From positions 310,001 through 374,000 of the forward strand of contig NZ_CP087591.1 of the NCBI RefSeq assembly GCF_015594925.2: a stretch of DNA of 64,000 bases, given 5' to 3'. The stretch is from Vibrio sp. VB16 (GTDB taxonomy: Bacteria > Pseudomonadota > Gammaproteobacteria > Enterobacterales > Vibrionaceae). The notes under the pieces are model-generated. The model saw only the letters and a list, made by a program, of their open reading frames with translations, did not search any database and was not told where the DNA came from. Position 1 is the first letter of the stretch; the number at the start of each line of letters is the position of its first letter. Shown piece by piece: positions 1 through 8,445 of the stretch. A program made the translations under genes and the position numbers.

Positions 1-712
1 CAAGAATTAACGATTTTGGTCTCCAAAGTACGACCTTATTTTCCCAGCCGGATAGGTCAACTTGGTTTTCATCACTGATGAGGATTGCACCCCGATAATG
101 GGCACTTTCGACACCATCTAGGCTTGTATGGCTAATCAGGTTAACGGGCATGCGCTTGTCGTATTTCCACCAATCTTTATTACCCGTCTGTTGGGCGATT
201 ATCACTGGCTCTTCGTTGACGATAGCGGCCGAAACCTTTGTAATTGACGGTTCTGAAATGGCATCAAGAACCCAACCAAATGGCGAACCAAGCATATCCG
301 CGGAGACCGTCTCAGAAACATCAGACGCCGTTGTTATAACGGGCGTCGCCTTAACAACATGGGCAACTCGTTCGGTTAATTGATTTGCACCACCGCGGTG
401 CCCTGAAAGCATAGAGATAGCAAACGTCGCTTGCTCATCCAGACAGACCACCGCTGGGTCGCTTGTTTTGTCCTTCAACAATGGCCCAATGATTCGACTG
501 ACGATACCGCTTGCACAGATGAAGATATGACCGTCATACTGACTAAATCTATCAGCCACAAAGCTCGATAACGGCAGCGTCAATAGTGTCGCGCCTGGTG
601 ACACTTCTAACGCAATTGGGGCAACAAAGAGATCGGCAAAAGGGAGCGCCCTTTTCAGCTTAGCCCCTTGTTTTTCGCCCGCTACGGTGATGGTGTAAAT
701 CGCAAGTTTCAT
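1..712 (-). CDS. cbiG: CbiG, cobalt-precorrin-5A hydrolase (3' end cut by window edge)
   Basis: The leftward frame starts MKLAIYTITVAGEKQG at 712 and stays open for 237 codons to the window edge, so only the N-terminal part is seen. CbiG opens the delta-lactone ring of cobalt-precorrin-5A, releasing acetaldehyde, in the oxygen-independent cobalamin route in the cytoplasm. The glycine-rich stretch LSGHRGGANQLTERVA is the typical CbiG N-terminal signature, and the preceding segment ICASGIVSRIIGPLL also fits the family. It begins 12 bp after the cbiL stop, as the last visible gene of a cbiD-cbiC-cbiET-cbiL-cbiG operon. The remaining genes of the pathway probably lie beyond the left edge, which is inference. 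The start is supported by GGTGAG just upstream. Confidence 0.9.
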   Translation of the reverse strand, partial: MKLAIYTITVAGEKQGAKLKRALPFADLFVAPIALEVSPGATLLTLPLSSFVADRFSQYDGHIFICASGIVSRIIGPLLKDKTSDPAVVCLDEQATFAISMLSGHRGGANQLTERVAHVVKATPVITTASDVSETVSADMLGSPFGWVLDAISEPSITKVSAAIVNEEPVIIAQQTGNKDWWKYDKRMPVNLISHTSLDGVESAHYRGAILISDENQVDLSGWENKVVLWRPKSLIL

Positions 713-724
713 CTTCTCACCTAC

Positions 725-1489
725 TTATGCTACCGACTGTTTGCCGCGCAAGACGCCACGGCGGCTACGAATCGATAATTGCACCATAGAGAAATAACGA
801 TGCTCTTCCGGTACTTGGTCGAGATCATGGTAGATCTCTTGTTTATCGGTGCTAGCGTGAGACACATACGTCGCCATATCGCTCAGACCAAGTTGTTTCA
901 GTTTCGCCGACAACTGAGGGATCATTCGACCTGCTTTGATAAGCATGATGGTATCGAATTCTTTTACTAGAGTGTCAAGGCTCTCAATTCCGTAGGTCGC
1001 TGGAACGACGCAAAAACGTTCCATACCATCCGCCAACGGTATCTTTGTCGCCGCAGGAACCGCCGTAATTGAGGTAATTCCTGGCACAATAATCGGCACA
1101 ATTTCGGGGGCTATTTCATCAAGCTCTTCTTGAATATAGGCCCATGTGCTGAAGACTGATGGGTCACCTTCGGTAACGAAAACCACGGATTTACCCTGCT
1201 TGAGACGATCAAGAATGGTCATTGCGGCTACACGCCATGCCGGAACATTTACGCTCGCGTCACGAGTCATGGGGAAATGCAAAAAACAACGCTCTCCCGG
1301 GATAGCTTCTTCTGGCAATGCGCCGCTCACGATCTCCCAAGCAAATGAATCCGCTTTTCCTTTATTTTTTTCTGGAATCGCTACAACGTCAGCTTCTTGA
1401 ATTAGTCGCGCCGCTTTCAGCGTCAACAATTCACTATCACCGGTACCGACACCAACCGCGTATAGTTGACCAAATTTGCCGTTATTCAT
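725..1489 (-). CDS. cbiL: CbiL, (cobalt-)precorrin-2 C20-methyltransferase
   Basis: This 254-residue protein is a tetrapyrrole methylase of the CbiL/CobI type. It uses S-adenosylmethionine to methylate C-20 of cobalt-sirohydrochlorin (precorrin-2) early in corrin ring synthesis. The N-terminal GQLYAVGVGTGDSELLTLKA is the classic family opening. VVFVTEGDPSVFSTWAYI is the GDP-containing SAM-site loop, and IVPGITSITAVPA is the following conserved block. Length matches the family (about 235-260). Its start overlaps the cbiET stop by 8 bp, indicating translational coupling. The cobalt-linked genes cbiD and cbiK nearby favour the anaerobic CbiL reaction over aerobic CobI. Confidence 0.93.
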   Translation of the reverse strand: MNNGKFGQLYAVGVGTGDSELLTLKAARLIQEADVVAIPEKNKGKADSFAWEIVSGALPEEAIPGERCFLHFPMTRDASVNVPAWRVAAMTILDRLKQGKSVVFVTEGDPSVFSTWAYIQEELDEIAPEIVPIIVPGITSITAVPAATKIPLADGMERFCVVPATYGIESLDTLVKEFDTIMLIKAGRMIPQLSAKLKQLGLSDMATYVSHASTDKQEIYHDLDQVPEEHRYFSMVQLSIRSRRGVLRGKQSVA

Positions 1490-2735
1490 TAATTTCTCCC
1501 GAAGGGTGTTTAGATTTCACAATTGAAAAGAGGTGGATAGGATTTTCCGCCTGATAGCGAAGGTATTGCGCCAGTGGTTGGGTATTAGAGATATTCACTA
1601 GCTGTGCATCAAAATTGAGGTCGTTAGATTTGGCCCATTGATAAATGTCTACGACAGTGTCCATCGTGACGGCTGAAACGACTAAGCGGCCACCGATATT
1701 GAGTGCGGCCCATACATAAGAAAGAATATCGTTCATCGCACCTCGACTCCCACCAATGAAAACCGCATCGGGACTAGGCAGGTCTGTCAGCGCATTCGGG
1801 GCAGCGTCAGAGATAAGCTGAACATTATCGGTCGCATGCGCGCGTATATTCGCTTCAATGTTTTCAAAGCAAGTTTGATTGCATTCCACAGCGAACACCT
1901 TGCCTTTTGTGGCAAATTTAGCGGACTCTATCGAGATAGACCCTGAGCCCGCGCCGATATCCCAAACCGTGTCTTCTGACTGAATGCACATACTGGTGAG
2001 AGCAAGATGTCGAACCGCTTGCTTAGTAATCAGTCCCTTTTGTGGCATACGCATGACAAAGCTATCATCACTAGAAAACTGACCATTTCCGCCCCATCTT
2101 GCGTGTATTTCCCGTTGCGCGACAATGATATTCAATCCATCGAACAGGATGTCACTGCAGGCCAGTTCTTCGACCGAAAACGAGCGAATGCGCTCTGCCG
2201 TCCCACCGAGTTGCTCACAGACGGTGAGTCTCCAGCCGGTTTCATTGAACTGTTGCATGTGCTTTGCCACAATTTGCGGCGTGTTTTTATAATCCGTCAA
2301 GATCGCAAACAGGCTACCTGACTGCATCTGTGCCACTATTCCAGCACGCTCTCTACCATGGCAGGAGAGAAACTGAGCCGTCGACCACGTTAATCCCAAT
2401 CGGGAAAAAGCAAGTTGGGCCGAACTTTGGGTTGGAATGAACAGAAGTTCTTGTGCCGGTAACCTTTTTAGTAAGGTTGTTCCGATTCCAAAGAAAAGAG
2501 GGTCTCCGGATGCAAGAACCACAACATCCCCTTCTTCAGACGCATCAATCACCTTGTTTAACCAGACTGAAAAACCCTGGGTCATATCGAGAAAGGCACC
2601 ATCGAATTGAGGAAACCATGCCATATGACGAGGATGGCCTGCGACAACTCTGGCTTTCGACACGGCATTAACTGCCCTGCTGGTTAAGCTCATACAACCA
2701 TCTTCAGCAACACCAATTACCGTAATACTTGCCAT
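1482..2735 (-). CDS. cbiET: CbiET fusion, precorrin-6B/7 methyltransferase and decarboxylase
   Basis: The 417-residue protein fuses a CbiE-type tetrapyrrole methylase (about residues 1-200, opening MASITVIGVAEDGCMSL, with the block VVVLASGDPLFFGIG) to a CbiT-type Rossmann methyltransferase (about residues 225-417, SAM motif VWDIGAGSGSISIESA). Together these methylate C-5 and C-15 and decarboxylate the C-12 acetate, as CobL does in the aerobic route. The frame is open upstream to 2891, but that part would overlap cbiC and has no family resemblance. The ATG at 2735, 4 bp after the cbiC stop, is therefore chosen. The fused arrangement is common, while enterics often keep cbiE and cbiT separate. 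Confidence 0.93.
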   Translation of the reverse strand: MASITVIGVAEDGCMSLTSRAVNAVSKARVVAGHPRHMAWFPQFDGAFLDMTQGFSVWLNKVIDASEEGDVVVLASGDPLFFGIGTTLLKRLPAQELLFIPTQSSAQLAFSRLGLTWSTAQFLSCHGRERAGIVAQMQSGSLFAILTDYKNTPQIVAKHMQQFNETGWRLTVCEQLGGTAERIRSFSVEELACSDILFDGLNIIVAQREIHARWGGNGQFSSDDSFVMRMPQKGLITKQAVRHLALTSMCIQSEDTVWDIGAGSGSISIESAKFATKGKVFAVECNQTCFENIEANIRAHATDNVQLISDAAPNALTDLPSPDAVFIGGSRGAMNDILSYVWAALNIGGRLVVSAVTMDTVVDIYQWAKSNDLNFDAQLVNISNTQPLAQYLRYQAENPIHLFSIVKSKHPSGEINE

Positions 2736-2739
2736 ATAT

Positions 2740-3393
2740 TTATACCGTTTGATAGAGAAGTGCGTGAATAGTTGACACCACAATAGGGCTACCGCCTTTG
2801 CGGCCGACACTTGCAATATAAGGCACCTTGTTCTGGTCAATGAGGGCCTGTTTGGACTCTTTAGCTTTAACAAATCCGACAGGGATACCAACGATTAGTG
2901 CCGGTTTTATCTCTTCCGCTTCCACCATCCTTAGTACTTCAAACAGCGCAGTAGGGGCATTACCGATGCCAATTATCGCACCATCTAGTAAGCCCAGATC
3001 CCGTGCTCGACGCATAGCCCAAATAGCTCTGGTTTCACCCTTCGCTTTCGCAATGGTGATCACCGCTTCGTCGCTGATAAAACAGTGTGTATCATTTTTA
3101 TATACCGATAAACGTTGGGCGCTTAGGCCGCTGGTGATCATCGTCACGTCACTAATAATCGGACAACCTGCCTTTAGCGCTTCAATTCCTGCTTCGACCG
3201 CCCCGTCACCAAACCGAAACAACTGAGCAAACTCAAAATCACCCGTGGTATGAATGGCCCTTCGCACAACGGGCCACTGCTTCTCGTTAAACTGGTGGCC
3301 ACCGTGAAATTGGCGGACCTCGTGATCGATAATAGAGAACGAATCATTCTCTATTACCTGCCCTTGCTGGGTCATCTGTTTCATTGTGTCCAT
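2740..3393 (-). CDS. cbiC: CbiC, cobalt-precorrin-8 methylmutase
   Basis: CbiC moves the C-11 methyl group to C-12 to give cobyrinate, the last ring-rearranging step. The 217-residue protein shows the expected core: RAIHTTGDFEF with the catalytic histidine at about residue 48, then PIISDVTMITSGL, and the C-terminal pair AIIGIGNAPTALFEVL and GIPVGFVKAKESK, all family hallmarks. Length is typical (about 210). Its start overlaps the cbiD end by 13 bp and its stop is 4 bp before cbiET, so it is the second gene of the operon. Confidence 0.95.
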   Translation of the reverse strand: MDTMKQMTQQGQVIENDSFSIIDHEVRQFHGGHQFNEKQWPVVRRAIHTTGDFEFAQLFRFGDGAVEAGIEALKAGCPIISDVTMITSGLSAQRLSVYKNDTHCFISDEAVITIAKAKGETRAIWAMRRARDLGLLDGAIIGIGNAPTALFEVLRMVEAEEIKPALIVGIPVGFVKAKESKQALIDQNKVPYIASVGRKGGSPIVVSTIHALLYQTV

Positions 3394-4598
3394 GTCTTTT
3401 CACCTGAAATTGGGTCAATAGGTTTACTGGGGGTTGATATCGAATTTACATCGGAATATCGGGCTAAAGGTTTACCGTCGAAATCGATTAAAACAACGTC
3501 GATATCTAACGCATTTGTTACATAACGGTCCGCATGAGTTTTTGCCTCCTGACACAAGCGCTCAAGAAACAACTCTGGCTGGTTTTCTCTAACCAGTTCT
3601 AATACATGGCGTCCGGTGTTTGCGTCAGAAATTTTATCGCATAAGAAAGAGGGTACATTTGCCTCTCTGGCAAGCTTGCTAAGATGTTTAAAATCGATAG
3701 CATGACCAGATACATGAGTCATCATTCGACCGGAAATTAATTTGCCTAATTTACCGATCATGACCACCAAAGTGACGCGCTTTAAGTGAAAGCGTTTCGC
3801 CGCTCTTAACCCAACGCCAATAAAATCACCGGCCTGAATAAACGCCAATTCTGTCAGTTCTGGCCATTGCTTGATCGCCGATTTTTCTGAACGGCTACCC
3901 GTGGTCAAAATAACGTGTTCTAGGCCATTGCTTTTTGCAACCTGAACCGACTGTCTTACTGACGCCGCATAAGCAGAGGTAGAAAATGGCTTCACCGTTC
4001 CACGCGTGCCCAAGATGGAGATTCCACCAATCAAACCTAGCCTTTCACTGATGGTCTGTTTCGCGGCTTCTACTCCTCCGGGAGCCGAAATAGTGAGTTC
4101 GAGCCCAGAATAGGGTTCGCCCAAAGCATTATTGCCGTTTGGTGGAGATGTTAACGTTAAATGATCCCACTCTAGTTGCACCATTTCGAGGATATTGGCC
4201 CTAGGTATCGGATTGATAGCGGGTTCGCCGACCGGAAGTTCAAGGCCCGGAAGCGTCACGGTTGCTATCCCTTCCCCGCCTTTGAGTTGAATTCCGGGAT
4301 GATGACTCCATTTAGCCGTACACTGAATTTCTAGACCATGGGTACAGTCGGGGTCATCTCCCCCATCTTTAATAATACCGGCCAGTACTTGCTTAGCTTG
4401 TCGTTCAACGATTCGTTCTAAACGAACCAGCTGAAACGTCACAAAATCTCGATTGGGAAGTTGAATGTTTATTTGAGAGAACGGCTTATCCGAAATAAGC
4501 ATCCGCACCGCCGCGCGAGCCGCCGCGGCCGCACAAGCTCCGGTGGAATATCCCCAACGCAGCTCTTTATTGCTTTTCGAACGCTTTAATTTACCCAC
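3381..4598 (-). CDS. cbiD: CbiD, cobalt-precorrin-5B C1-methyltransferase
   Basis: CbiD methylates C-1 of cobalt-precorrin-5B and is specific to the anaerobic cobalamin route. The N-terminal WGYSTGACAAAAARAA is the conserved G-Y-(S/T)-T-G-x-C-A motif, and EHVILTTGSRSEKSAI is the conserved C-terminal block. I place the start at the GTG at 4598 because GGAG lies 9 bases upstream. The frame continues to a GTG at 4616 with no ribosome binding site, which would add six residues. The downstream choice also agrees better with the usual family N-terminus (about 360-400 residues). It is the first gene of the leftward operon and lies just downstream of a cobalamin riboswitch. Confidence 0.93.
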   Translation of the reverse strand: MGKLKRSKSNKELRWGYSTGACAAAAARAAVRMLISDKPFSQINIQLPNRDFVTFQLVRLERIVERQAKQVLAGIIKDGGDDPDCTHGLEIQCTAKWSHHPGIQLKGGEGIATVTLPGLELPVGEPAINPIPRANILEMVQLEWDHLTLTSPPNGNNALGEPYSGLELTISAPGGVEAAKQTISERLGLIGGISILGTRGTVKPFSTSAYAASVRQSVQVAKSNGLEHVILTTGSRSEKSAIKQWPELTELAFIQAGDFIGVGLRAAKRFHLKRVTLVVMIGKLGKLISGRMMTHVSGHAIDFKHLSKLAREANVPSFLCDKISDANTGRHVLELVRENQPELFLERLCQEAKTHADRYVTNALDIDVVLIDFDGKPLARYSDVNSISTPSKPIDPISGEKTWTQ

Positions 4599-4711
4599 AA
4601 ACAGAAACTCCGGCACAGTCGGGATAGTTATATATAATCAAACATTAAATGCGGCCGAAATCGAAATACAATGACTCTGAGTGATCCCGCCCAGGCTGTT
4701 TGATTGTTGGT

Positions 4712-4835
4712 TATTTAGCAGGTTCTGACTTACGAAGTATATATTCAATCACACAAGATTAGATATTTCGTTCACAGTTGCGGGTACAGTTCAGGAATTT
4801 AACCTGATTCACTTTATAAAATAATGCTCAGAAGA
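4712..4835 (-). ncRNA. Cobalamin riboswitch upstream of cbiD
   Basis: Read leftward, the segment contains the B12-box core CTGTACCCGCAACTGTGA, preceded by GAATCAGGTTAAATTCC, which matches the AAUCC-CxGxxCCCGCxACUGU part of the adenosylcobalamin riboswitch. The closing 3' element AAGTCAGAACCTGCT ends at 4717. It lies about 115 bases before the cbiD start, leaving room for an expression platform at about 4620-4711. Binding of adenosylcobalamin should repress the whole cbi operon. The boundaries are approximate because I did not fold it, and the 5' part is less canonical than in the rightward copy. Confidence 0.85.
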
Positions 4836-5338
4836 TATAAACAAGCACTACTTATCACTAAATATCTTCAAAGTCTCTCATACCGCATCGATATTAAAAT
4901 TGATAAATATCAATTTAGATTAAATGATAAAGTTATAATCATTAAAAATAGTAATAATTGATATGTAGTACTTTTAACAGACAAACATAAACCACTAATA
5001 ACATTGAATAAAAATAGCATTTTATTGATCTCTGCGAATTTTAATCTAAATAAATTCGACGAAAAACAGTGACGGAGATCTCAAAAAAAGGACATTACGA
5101 TTATAAAATCGACATATGGCTTATTTCTATCCTAAATGGGAGGGTATTTACCATAACTGACAATTTACACACAAAGTCATTGCTTAATTTGACATGGTTA
5201 AATAGTGGCACGATTCTTTTTCTTTATATGCCGCATAAAAAAACATATTTATATTTGTTGATATTAATCACTATTATAATGGATGCTTTTAAGGCAATAT
5301 GTTTCTCATTCAGGTGTGATATTTATTAAAATGACCTG
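4836..5338. other. AT-rich intergenic stretch between the two riboswitches
   Basis: This strongly AT-rich stretch should contain the promoters for both B12-controlled units. An 86-codon open frame beginning with GTG at 5069 resembles no family I know and lacks a convincing ribosome binding site, so I do not call it. The only pattern I note is TCAGGT at 5310-5315 with ACCTGA at 5334-5339, a short inverted repeat just outside the larger palindrome to the right. Confidence 0.5.
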
Positions 5339-5384
5339 AACACAGAATTAATGGACATCATTCAATGCCCATTAATTCTGTGTT
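5339..5384. repeat. Perfect 16-bp inverted repeat abutting the rightward riboswitch
   Basis: The arms are AACACAGAATTAATGG (5339-5354) and its exact complement (5369-5384), separated by 14 bases. It ends exactly where the rightward cobalamin riboswitch begins. It has no clear T-run on either side, so a plain terminator is not the obvious reading. It could be an operator, a transcript-stabilising hairpin at the 5' end of the leader, or part of an extended P1 stem. Confidence 0.7.
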
Positions 5385-5537
5385 TAGGTGAAATAACACT
5401 TAATAGGGAATCAAGTTAGATGCTTGAGCTGTGCCCGCAACTGTAATTGGAGAGTCGGCAGACATTAGTCCACTGGATAGTATCCGGGAAGGCGCGCTGC
5501 CAGATGTTGACCCAAAAGCCAGGAGACCTGCCTGAAT
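5383..5537 (+). ncRNA. Cobalamin riboswitch upstream of cbiK
   Basis: The leader carries the full set of cobalamin riboswitch signatures: TTAGGTG, then AATAGGGAATCAAG, the B12 box core GAGCTGTGCCCGCAACTGTA, the CCGGGAAGGCGCGC segment, and the 3' closing block AGCCAGGAGACCTGCC. The start of cbiK is about 180 bases downstream. The spacer holds CTGGTC-7-GACCAG and further short inverted repeats that could form the expression platform. It should repress the chelatase and transport operon when adenosylcobalamin is plentiful. Confidence 0.95.
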
Positions 5538-5720
5538 AATGATAAAAACTCTGAAACTAGAGTTTGTAAAGGCGAGCGGGTTACTCGTGGTTTACTGGTC
5601 TATCTATGACCAGGCCCGATATTCAATCCTGTAAGCCAATAATAATGAGCACACGAACGCCATCAATAGACTCACCATATGATGGAAAGGACGTTGTACT
5701 CAAACTTACGGAATATAAAA

Positions 5721-6755
5721 ATGTTAAAATCTAACCGTTTTAATTATATGTTTAATATAAATAAAATACCGCGCAAGGCACTAAAGATCATCTCTATCGG
5801 GCTATTGACCACCTTGCCTCTTATCCCTGTAACTCATGCTTCTGAACCACCCGCTAAAACAGAAAAATCCGCTATTGTACTCGCCGCATTTGGTACAAGC
5901 TATGACACGGCAATCGGGTCACTTATTGGCATACAAGAACAGGTACAAAACGCCTACCCTGATACACCCGTTCGATTTGCATTTACCTCAAGTATTATTC
6001 GTAAGATCTGGCATAGACGTGCATCGGATGAGGAATATCAAAAAAATCATCCCGAGGTACCACAAGGTTTTTACCAAGTGAAGAATGTACTCGGTACGAT
6101 GGCTGATCTACAAAACGAGGGCTATAAGAATATCGTGGTTCAAACGACTCTGTTATCACACGGTGAAGAGTTTATCGATCTTAAAGCCACAGTCGACGCT
6201 CTGGCTTCCATTCAGACAATAAAAGAGAAATGGAAACCGTTTAATAAGGTCGTTCTTGGACGCCCGTTAATGGGCACATGGGGATCACATCAGCCGTACC
6301 GAGAAGACTTAGACCAATTGGCTGAAGCACTCGCTAGCGATGTGAAACGAGCAAAGGAAAGCAACACTGCTTTGATCTATATGGGTCATGGTAACGACCA
6401 TCTTTCTACTGGTCTCTATTATGAATTGCAAGAGGTGATGAATAAACGTTACCCCGACGTAAATATCTATGTTGGTCTAGTAGAAGGCTATCCTAACTTC
6501 GACAATATAATGGAGCAGTTAAACAATGATGCCATACAAAGTGTCACTATTAGACCTCTGATGGTTGTCGCCGGAAACCATGCAAGTATAGATATGGCGG
6601 GTGATGAAGACGATTCATGGAAAATGATGCTGTCAAAACAGAACATCAAAGTTACGCCTGTCCTCGAAGGCTTAGGTAGTAAAGAGTCGATTCAGAAGGT
6701 GTATCTTCAACACCTAATTGATGCGGCAAAAGATGCCAACATAGCCCTGCGCTAA
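5721..6755 (+). CDS. cbiK: CbiK-type sirohydrochlorin cobaltochelatase with signal peptide
   Basis: CbiK inserts Co2+ into sirohydrochlorin, the first committed step of the anaerobic B12 route. Mature-domain hallmarks are AIVLAAFGTSYDTA at the start, TTLLSHGEEF with a metal-binding histidine, and YMGHGNDH with the second histidine. Unlike the cytoplasmic enteric enzyme, this protein has a clear Sec signal: a basic n-region (IPRKALK), a hydrophobic stretch (IISIGLLTTLPLIPV) and a THA|SE cleavage site, so it should be periplasmic. The frame is open from 5679. The ATG at 5721 (MLKSNRF) or the one at 5748 (MFNINK) gives the better signal peptide. It is the first gene after the riboswitch, 42 bp before the ABC genes. 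Confidence 0.88.
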   Translation: MLKSNRFNYMFNINKIPRKALKIISIGLLTTLPLIPVTHASEPPAKTEKSAIVLAAFGTSYDTAIGSLIGIQEQVQNAYPDTPVRFAFTSSIIRKIWHRRASDEEYQKNHPEVPQGFYQVKNVLGTMADLQNEGYKNIVVQTTLLSHGEEFIDLKATVDALASIQTIKEKWKPFNKVVLGRPLMGTWGSHQPYREDLDQLAEALASDVKRAKESNTALIYMGHGNDHLSTGLYYELQEVMNKRYPDVNIYVGLVEGYPNFDNIMEQLNNDAIQSVTIRPLMVVAGNHASIDMAGDEDDSWKMMLSKQNIKVTPVLEGLGSKESIQKVYLQHLIDAAKDANIALR

Positions 6756-6797
6756 CAACGTTGATCACCTTCATTTAATAGAAAGAGCGGTACTACC

Positions 6798-7715
6798 ATG
6801 ATTTCAGATCAACATCACACCGACCACGCTTTCATCGAGGTTAAGTCATTAACCCGGTATTTTGGTAAAAGCAAAGCTGTCGATGAGATGAGTTTTTCCC
6901 TTCGTCGCGGAGAAGTATGTGCCTTTCTGGGGCCGAATGGAGCAGGAAAAACCACAACAATCAAAATGATGACTGGACTGCTCGAACCCGACTCTGGTCA
7001 GATTCTTTATGAGAAAGCAGAAAATCGCTCTGACAGACATGAACTGAGGCGATTAATCGGGGTTGTTCCTCAACACAATAATGTTGACCGAGAGCTCACC
7101 TCGGTTGAGAACCTTAAGGTTCACGGGTTATTGTACAAAATGCGCGGTGCTGACCTTGCACGAGCCATCGATGAGTGTCTCGAGTTCGCCGGGCTAACAG
7201 AGCATAAAGACAAACCGGCCTCAAAGCTATCAGGCGGAATGAAGAGAAAACTGGTTATCGCTCGCGCACTGATGCACAAACCGAAGATCTTATTTTTGGA
7301 TGAGCCTACCGTGGGTTTGGACCCTCATAGTCGAAGGAAAATGTGGTCTTTTCTCAATAAAATCAACAAAGAACGCAACTGCACCATTTTTCTCACTACT
7401 CACTATATAGAGGAAGCCGAACGATTAGCGGATCGCGTTATCTTTATAGATAGCGGGAAAATAATCACACAAGGAACCGCAGAAACGCTCAAGCACAGCT
7501 TGGGGCGCTATGTTCTTGAAATAGAAACCGAGGACTTCCATCAAGAGTTTTTTGATGACCAAGAGCAAGCATTGGAAAGACTCGCTAATATCTCTAACGA
7601 ACCTATGGAAACCAGTTCTAAGAAAACGAGAGTCAGAGAAACCAGCGTCAGAGAAACCACATTGGAAGATGTTTTCCTTCATTTCACTGGAAAAAGGCTA
7701 ATAAAGAATGCTTGA
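6798..7715 (+). CDS. ABC-2 type transporter ATP-binding protein
   Basis: This is a 305-residue ATPase of the DRR/CcmA-like class that drives ABC-2 type export. Walker A is GPNGAGKTTTIKMM, the signature is KLSGGMKRKLVIARAL, Walker B is ILFLDEPTVGLDPHSRR, and the switch histidine is in FLTTHYIEEAERLADR. A C-terminal regulatory tail follows. The basic repeat RVRETSVRETT near the end is a short internal duplication. The stop overlaps the start of the permease gene by 8 bp, so the two form one transporter. Its place in a B12-controlled operon suggests cobalt, corrinoid or tetrapyrrole handling, but the substrate cannot be read from sequence. Confidence 0.9.
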   Translation: MISDQHHTDHAFIEVKSLTRYFGKSKAVDEMSFSLRRGEVCAFLGPNGAGKTTTIKMMTGLLEPDSGQILYEKAENRSDRHELRRLIGVVPQHNNVDRELTSVENLKVHGLLYKMRGADLARAIDECLEFAGLTEHKDKPASKLSGGMKRKLVIARALMHKPKILFLDEPTVGLDPHSRRKMWSFLNKINKERNCTIFLTTHYIEEAERLADRVIFIDSGKIITQGTAETLKHSLGRYVLEIETEDFHQEFFDDQEQALERLANISNEPMETSSKKTRVRETSVRETTLEDVFLHFTGKRLIKNA

Positions 7716-8445
7716 TGGTGTCGTAGGCATTTACTATCGGGAATGCACCGTATTAAAGAAAAAGATTGTCCGTGTCATATTGGCAGCAGCAGTTCCTCCG
7801 TTCCTATATCTGATGGCATTCGGCTATGGCGTAGGCAAAGGAACCACCGTTGAAGGTATCGAATATCTCACATTTTTGTTACCGGGACTTGTAGCGATGT
7901 CGAGCATGAACCATAGCTATAATATCGCGAGCGAAATCAATATCAGTCGTTTCTATCTTAAGATCTTTGAGGAGTACCTGTTGGCACCTAACCAGCGGTG
8001 GCAAATCGTGGCTGGCGAAGTGGCTTATGGTGTCACCAAAGGCATGATTCCTGTCGCTATAGTGGCAATTTATAGCGTTTTTTGTGGTATCACTTTGCAT
8101 TTTTCAATTCAGTTTGCCTTGGCGTTGCTGCTGCATCTAATTGCCTTTGCGCTTATTGGTTTTATCATTTCACTCAAAATGAAAAATCATAGAGATCAGG
8201 CGACCATGAACTCATTTGTGATTACCCCGATGATGTTTCTTTCCGGTACATTTTTTCCTGTCGATCAGATGCCTATGGTTATTCAGATACTGGCCAAGTT
8301 TTCTCCACTCACTTACAGCGCAGATCTCATTCGTTCTTCTCTGTTGGATACCCCATTTAATACCTCGTCATTGGCTATATTGTTTGTTTTAACTCTCATA
8401 CTGCTGTTTGTTGCTAATCGAATTGTATATAAGGTCGAAGCATGA
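7708..8445 (+). CDS. ABC-2 type permease
   Basis: The 245-residue membrane protein has about six hydrophobic segments and the ABC-2 C-terminal pattern ITPMMFLSGTFFPVDQMP, which is characteristic of the family. A conserved amphipathic beginning (GIYYRECTVLKKK) precedes the first membrane segment. It overlaps the upstream ATPase gene by 8 bp and the downstream FecCD-type gene by 4 bp, so all are translated from one message. Pairing an ABC-2 system with a FecCD importer and a periplasmic chelatase is unusual. The direction and substrate of transport are unknown. Confidence 0.88.
   Translation: MLDGVVGIYYRECTVLKKKIVRVILAAAVPPFLYLMAFGYGVGKGTTVEGIEYLTFLLPGLVAMSSMNHSYNIASEINISRFYLKIFEEYLLAPNQRWQIVAGEVAYGVTKGMIPVAIVAIYSVFCGITLHFSIQFALALLLHLIAFALIGFIISLKMKNHRDQATMNSFVITPMMFLSGTFFPVDQMPMVIQILAKFSPLTYSADLIRSSLLDTPFNTSSLAILFVLTLILLFVANRIVYKVEA

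Noticed and set aside
5069..5329. An 86-codon rightward open frame between the riboswitches
   Set aside because: It begins with GTG without a good binding site, lies in very AT-rich leader DNA and resembles no family; it is probably chance.
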